Of a stretch of 43,254 nucleotides of DNA, positions 39,648 to 43,254 are shown piece after piece. The translations under genes were made by a program, and so were the position numbers. Source of the stretch: Nonomuraea deserti (lineage in GTDB: Bacteria; Actinomycetota; Actinomycetes; Streptosporangiales; Streptosporangiaceae); contig NZ_SMKO01000072.1 of the NCBI RefSeq assembly GCF_004348685.1, forward strand, positions 1 to 43,254. Reading direction: 5' to 3'. The notes under the pieces were generated by a model. The model made no database searches. It saw only the letters and a list, made by a program, of their open reading frames with translations, and was not told the DNA's origin. Numbering within the stretch: position 1 is the first letter of the stretch; every line of letters starts with the position of its first letter.

Positions 39648-42152
39648 GTGAGGCCCTATGCGTGGATGCCGTGGCCGTTGCGGTGGTTCGCTCGGGTGTT
39701 GACCGTTCTGCTCTCGCTGGCGCTGGTGCTTGCGGGGGTGCTTGTCGTCACGGTGCGGACGTCGTTCCCTCAGGTGGATGGATCGCTACGGTTGCCGGGA
39801 TTATCCGGGAATGTGGAGATTTATCGCGATAAATCAGGGATTCCACACATCTATGCTGACTCTGCCGCGGACCTGTTCATGGCCCAGGGGTTCGTCCACG
39901 CCCAGGACCGCTTCTTCGAGATGGACTTCCGGCGCCACATGACCGCCGGACGCCTCTCGGAGCTCTTCGGAGCCGCCACGCTCAAGACCGACAAGGCGCT
40001 CAGGACCATGGGCTGGCGCCGGGTCGCCGAGCAGGAGCTGGGCGGGCTGGCCCAGGAGACGCGCGCCAACCTCAACGCGTACGCCAAGGGCGTGAACACC
40101 TGGCTCGCCGCCAACCCCAACGCCTCCGACCGCAGCCTCGAATACTCCGTGCTGAAGCTCCAGAACGGTGCCTACCAGCCGGAGAAGTGGACCGCGGCCG
40201 ACTCCGTGGCCTGGCTCAAGGCCATGGCGTGGGACCTGCGCTCCAACGTGGAGAGCGAGATCGACCGCGCGCTCGCGCTCACCAAGCTGCCCAAGGAGCG
40301 GGTCGACCAGCTCCACCCCGGCTACCCGTACGACCGCCACTCCCCGATCGTCACCCAGGGCGCCCTCGCCAAAGGCCGCTTCGACCAGGAGGCGGAGCCG
40401 CGGCGGCGGGCCGGCCGGCTGCTCACCCAGGCGGCCGAGGCCCTTGACGCGGTGCCGGACACCATGAGCACCGAGGACCGCGAGGGCGTCGGGTCCAACT
40501 CGTGGGTGGTCTCCGGCGCGAACACGGCCACCGGCAAGCCGCTGCTGGCCAACGACCCGCACCTGGCCCCGCAGATGCCGTCCGTCTGGTATCAGGCGGG
40601 GCTGCACTGCAGGAAGCTCACGGAGGAGTGCCCGTACGACGTGACCGGGTTCACCTTCTCCGGCGTGCCCGGCGTGATCATCGGGCACACCGACAAGATT
40701 TCGTGGGGCTTCACCAACCTCGGGCCCGACGTGGCCGACCTCTTCCTCGAGCAGGTGGAGGGCGACACGTACCTCTACCGGGGCGAGCGGCTGAAGCTGG
40801 CCACCAGAAAGGAGCAGATCAAGGTGGCCGGCGGCGACCCGGTCACGATCACGGTCAGGAGCACCAGGCACGGGCCGCTGATCAACGAGGTGATCGAGAC
40901 CGCCCGGCCCAGCGGCGAGGCCAACGCGGTGGCGCTGCAGTGGACGGCGCTGACGCCGGGGCGGACGGCCGACGCCGTCTTCGAGCTCAACAGGGCGAGC
41001 GACTGGGAGCAGTTCAAGGCGGCGGCGGCGCTGTTCGAGGTGCCCGCCCAGAACCTGATTTATGCCGACACATCAGGCAAGATCGGCTACCAGGCCCCCG
41101 GACGCATCCCCGTACGCGAGAACGGCGACGGCACCTGGCCGGTCCCCGGATGGACGGGTGAGTACGACTGGAAGCCGGAGCCGATCCCGTTCGACCGGCT
41201 GCCGTCCGTGGAGGACCCGGCCGACGGGTTCATCGTCACGGCGAACAACGCCGTCATCGACCCCGCACGCTACCGTCCCCTGCTGACCAGGGACTGGGCG
41301 TACGGCTACCGCTCAGAACGCATCCGCGACCTCATCGAGGAGGCGCTCGGGAAGGGCCCGATCGACGCGGCGGCCATGGCGCGCGTCCAGCAGGACACCT
41401 ACAACGGCTTCGCGGAGACGCTGATCCCGGCGCTCATGCAGGTCGACCTGGCGGGGCCCGGCGGCCGGGCCAGGCAGCTGCTGAAGACGTGGGACAGGAG
41501 GGAGGACCTCGACTCCGCGGCGGCCGCGTACTTCAACGCCGTGTGGCGCCAGGTGCTCGTGCTGACCTTCAACGACGACCTGCCCGAGCAGGCCAGGCCG
41601 GCCGGCGGCGACCGATGGTACGAGGTCGTCAGGCGGCTGCTCGCCGCCCCCGGCGACCCCTTCTGGGACGACGTCACCACGAAGAACCGTAAGGAGACCC
41701 GCGACGACATCCTGCGCCAGGCGATGGCTTCGGCGCACCAGGAGCTGGCCGACCGGCTCGGCGACGACGTCACGTCATGGCGCTGGGGCGACCTGCACCA
41801 GCTGGAGCTGGTCAACGGCTCGCTGGGGACCTCGGGCCTCGCGCCCGTCGAGGCGCTGTTCAACCGCGGCCCGCTGTCCGTGCCCGGCGGCAAGGACGCG
41901 GTCAACGCCACGGGGTGGAACGTGCAGAGAGGGTACGAGATCACCGCCGTCCCGTCGATGCGCATGATCGTCGACCTGTCCGACCTGGACAAATCCCAGT
42001 GGATCAACCTGACGGGCGCCTCCGGGCACGCCTTCCACGACAACTACGTGGACCAGGCGGAGGCGTGGGCGCGAGGAGACCTGCTGCCGATGCTCTCCAC
42101 GCGGGAGGCGGTCAAGAAGGCGGCGGTGCACACGCTCCGGCTCAACCCCTGA
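39648..42152 (+). CDS. Penicillin acylase-family Ntn hydrolase
   Basis: This 834-residue protein has an N-terminal membrane/signal segment (about 12-36). The alpha chain starts RDKSGIPHIYADSAADLFMAQGFVHAQDRFFEMDFRR. An autocleavage site at GVGSNSWVVSG makes Ser283 the N-terminal nucleophile of the beta chain. LANDPHLAPQMPSVWYQ and VSGVPGVI-like segments complete the fold. Family members hydrolyse beta-lactams, acyl-homoserine lactones or lipopeptide side chains; substrate unknown. The GTG has GGAGG 6 nt upstream. The first ~70 codons use rare AT-rich codons including a TTA (39801-39803) and contain a 16-bp palindrome, unlike the rest of the gene. Confidence 0.92.
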   Translation: MRPYAWMPWPLRWFARVLTVLLSLALVLAGVLVVTVRTSFPQVDGSLRLPGLSGNVEIYRDKSGIPHIYADSAADLFMAQGFVHAQDRFFEMDFRRHMTAGRLSELFGAATLKTDKALRTMGWRRVAEQELGGLAQETRANLNAYAKGVNTWLAANPNASDRSLEYSVLKLQNGAYQPEKWTAADSVAWLKAMAWDLRSNVESEIDRALALTKLPKERVDQLHPGYPYDRHSPIVTQGALAKGRFDQEAEPRRRAGRLLTQAAEALDAVPDTMSTEDREGVGSNSWVVSGANTATGKPLLANDPHLAPQMPSVWYQAGLHCRKLTEECPYDVTGFTFSGVPGVIIGHTDKISWGFTNLGPDVADLFLEQVEGDTYLYRGERLKLATRKEQIKVAGGDPVTITVRSTRHGPLINEVIETARPSGEANAVALQWTALTPGRTADAVFELNRASDWEQFKAAAALFEVPAQNLIYADTSGKIGYQAPGRIPVRENGDGTWPVPGWTGEYDWKPEPIPFDRLPSVEDPADGFIVTANNAVIDPARYRPLLTRDWAYGYRSERIRDLIEEALGKGPIDAAAMARVQQDTYNGFAETLIPALMQVDLAGPGGRARQLLKTWDRREDLDSAAAAYFNAVWRQVLVLTFNDDLPEQARPAGGDRWYEVVRRLLAAPGDPFWDDVTTKNRKETRDDILRQAMASAHQELADRLGDDVTSWRWGDLHQLELVNGSLGTSGLAPVEALFNRGPLSVPGGKDAVNATGWNVQRGYEITAVPSMRMIVDLSDLDKSQWINLTGASGHAFHDNYVDQAEAWARGDLLPMLSTREAVKKAAVHTLRLNP
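39819..39834. repeat. 16-bp perfect AT-rich palindrome inside the acylase gene
   Basis: ATTTATCGCGATAAAT is fully palindromic and lies in the 5' coding region. It is made of codons that are rare in this genome (ATT TAT CGC GAT AAA). It may be a regulator-binding site. Confidence 0.7.
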
Positions 42153-42188
42153 CGGCGTGCGTACCCTGCGTGTTCCTTACAGCGACTG

Positions 42189-42611
42189 TCAATCGCCGCT
42201 CCTGCGCGCTCGCCACCGGAGGGGAGCGCGCGGGTAGCCGCCGTCTTCCAGATCGGCGAGGCGCTCGAAAACGTTGTACGAAGCCCGGTCCCCGCAGACG
42301 ATCGCCGAGACGAGCATGGCGATCAGATAGAGCAGCACCATGGGCAGCCCTGCGCACCACGCCCACTGCGTGGCGTGCCGGTCCTCGTGCAGAACGAGCC
42401 GATGGTTCAGCGCGTTGCTCCTGGTCAGGACCACGTTTCCGATGGTGAACGCGCTCGCGGCGGGGAACCGGTAGCGGTAGCCGAAGGCCAGGATGAGCCC
42501 GTTGGGGCCGGGTTGCCTGGTGGCGCCGCCGATGCGCGAGATGAGCAGGCCGAGCGGTGTGGCGAGGTTCAAAGAGTTCGCCACGCGCCGGAACCGGAAG
42601 CGCTTGTCCAT
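42189..42611 (-). CDS. Small membrane protein with an HExxH-type motif
   Basis: This is a 140-residue protein. A short conserved stretch (GLILAFGYRYRFPAASAFTIGNVVLTR) precedes LHEDRHATQWAW (H75, E76, H79), which resembles the HExxH zinc-protease motif, followed by a transmembrane helix (about 89-108, LPMVLLYLIAMLVSAIVCG). Similar proteins occur widely in actinomycetes without an assigned function, as I recall. No third metal ligand is certain. The ATG at 42611 fits; an upstream in-frame start is less likely. It diverges from the gene at 42687 and is convergent with the acylase gene. Confidence 0.75.
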   Translation of the reverse strand: MDKRFRFRRVANSLNLATPLGLLISRIGGATRQPGPNGLILAFGYRYRFPAASAFTIGNVVLTRSNALNHRLVLHEDRHATQWAWCAGLPMVLLYLIAMLVSAIVCGDRASYNVFERLADLEDGGYPRAPLRWRARRSGD

Positions 42612-42622
42612 GCGTCTCAGTC

Positions 42623-42650
42623 TTGACCGATCTTGACAACTCGGAATAAT
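42623..42650 (+). promoter_or_regulatory. Candidate promoter of the secreted protein at 42687
   Basis: TTGACC (42623-42628) and AATAAT (42645-42650) are 16 bp apart. A second TTGACA lies at 42633-42638. This would place the transcription start about 30 nt before the ATG at 42687. The region is AT-rich and lies between divergent genes. Confidence 0.55.
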
Positions 42651-42686
42651 GGCCAGGGTCCTGAAATCTCCCACAAGAGCAGGATT

Positions 42687-43254
42687 ATGAAACTCTCCAT
42701 CCTGGGCGCGCTGCTGAGCACCGTCGCACTGGCAGGAGCCGGCGGAGCCGCAATTTCCCAGACGTCAGCGACCGAACCCCTATCCACTGGCAGCCCACTA
42801 GGCGCGAGGGTCGCGTTAACCAACGGCCCGAGCGAGACTCCGGTCCCATCGGAAAGTCCCACGACCGGGGAGTACACCGCCAAGACCAAGGTGGTCAAGA
42901 AGAGAGGCGTCTCCTATCTGGACGTCTCCATCACCCACGAAGGGCCCGCGCTCTTCACCGTCAAGCAGAGAGTGTGCAAGAGGGGGTCGTGCAAGACCGC
43001 GACCGCCGACATCCCCGTCGTCGACGGTGCGGCCGAGTCCACGAAGAGGCTGGGCCGGGGCACGTACAAGAAGCGTGGCAAGGCGCGCGTCGAGGTGACG
43101 CCCATCCCCTTGCCGACCGTCACGGAGAGGGTCACGGTGACCGTCACCGAGCCCGGCCCGACGGTCACGTTCACCTGCCGGCCCGGTGACCCGCCGACGG
43201 AGACGCCGCCGCCGACCGACGCACCGACCGACACGCCGCCGCCTACCGAGACCC
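42687..43254 (+). CDS. Secreted Thr/Pro-rich protein, cut by the window edge
   Basis: The frame starts at ATG 42687 and remains open to the last base (189 complete codons plus one base), so the 3' end is missing. It begins with a signal peptide (MKLSILGALLSTVALAGAGG). A domain of about 90 residues with two close cysteines follows (VCKRGSCKTA), then a VTVTEPGPTV repeat and a Thr/Pro-rich tail (TETPPPTDAPTDTPPP) typical of wall-spanning linkers. The function is unknown. It contains a TTA codon (42816-42818), like the acylase gene. A good promoter lies upstream. Confidence 0.8.
   Translation, partial: MKLSILGALLSTVALAGAGGAAISQTSATEPLSTGSPLGARVALTNGPSETPVPSESPTTGEYTAKTKVVKKRGVSYLDVSITHEGPALFTVKQRVCKRGSCKTATADIPVVDGAAESTKRLGRGTYKKRGKARVEVTPIPLPTVTERVTVTVTEPGPTVTFTCRPGDPPTETPPPTDAPTDTPPPTET

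Overview
This is about 43 kb of a very GC-rich (roughly 70 %), densely coding chromosome. Frequent GTG/TTG starts, 4-nt stop/start overlaps, DUF3117, the sigE-rseA-htrA-tatB cluster and the DapD/DapE/DapC succinylase lysine genes mark it as an actinomycete. A Streptosporangiales genus such as Nonomuraea is my best guess, but that is inference. I see no tRNA, rRNA, CRISPR array, insertion sequence or prophage.

Layout. (1) 49-9566: a large membrane-anchored Asp-box (BNR) propeller protein, a CPBP protease, a secreted protein overlapping a DUF6529-type membrane protein, a CitE-like CoA-ester lyase, a small unknown protein, an EamA exporter, and a PRC/MgtE_N/CBS protein overlapping a DUF1003 protein. 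(2) 9550-18834: marR, mrp/apbC, a marR-oxidoreductase pair, tatB, htrA, rseA, sigE, an O-methyltransferase and leucyl aminopeptidase. Together with DUF3117, tag, a DivIVA-like protein, LOG proteins, dapE, dapD, dapC and ferredoxin further right, this matches the conserved block known from Mycobacterium tuberculosis (about Rv1177-Rv1234), with local insertions such as a PaaX/enoyl-CoA hydratase pair. (3) 29439-31636: a stand-alone N-terminal GNAT-like module, an orphan solute-binding lipoprotein and a methyltransferase. (4) 31749-38159: a three-gene cassette of two paralogous multidomain proteins flanking a UvrD-like SF1 helicase, followed after 20 nt by a divergent cysteinyl-tRNA synthetase. 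(5) 39648 to the right edge: a penicillin acylase-family Ntn hydrolase with a TTA codon, a small HExxH membrane protein, and a secreted Thr/Pro-rich protein cut by the window edge.

Working together: the envelope-stress module is a sigma factor (SigE) with a promoter that looks autoregulated, a zinc anti-sigma factor one nucleotide downstream, and the HtrA protease. The lysine/meso-diaminopimelate genes lie close by. DapD-DapE form an operon, DapC probably follows ferredoxin, and a transglycosylase-like protein diverges from dapD.

The best candidate for an undescribed system is the 31.7-38.2 kb cassette. Protein C carries a sigma-70 region-4 HTH plus two probable winged helices. Protein A is its paralogue, with a degenerated HTH and a repeat-expanded linker of about 400 residues. 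Between them lies a helicase with complete SF1 motifs and an N-terminal region resembling RelE/ParE toxins. The next most interesting items are a bistable hairpin in the mrp leader and an ECF promoter with an embedded palindrome upstream of sigE.
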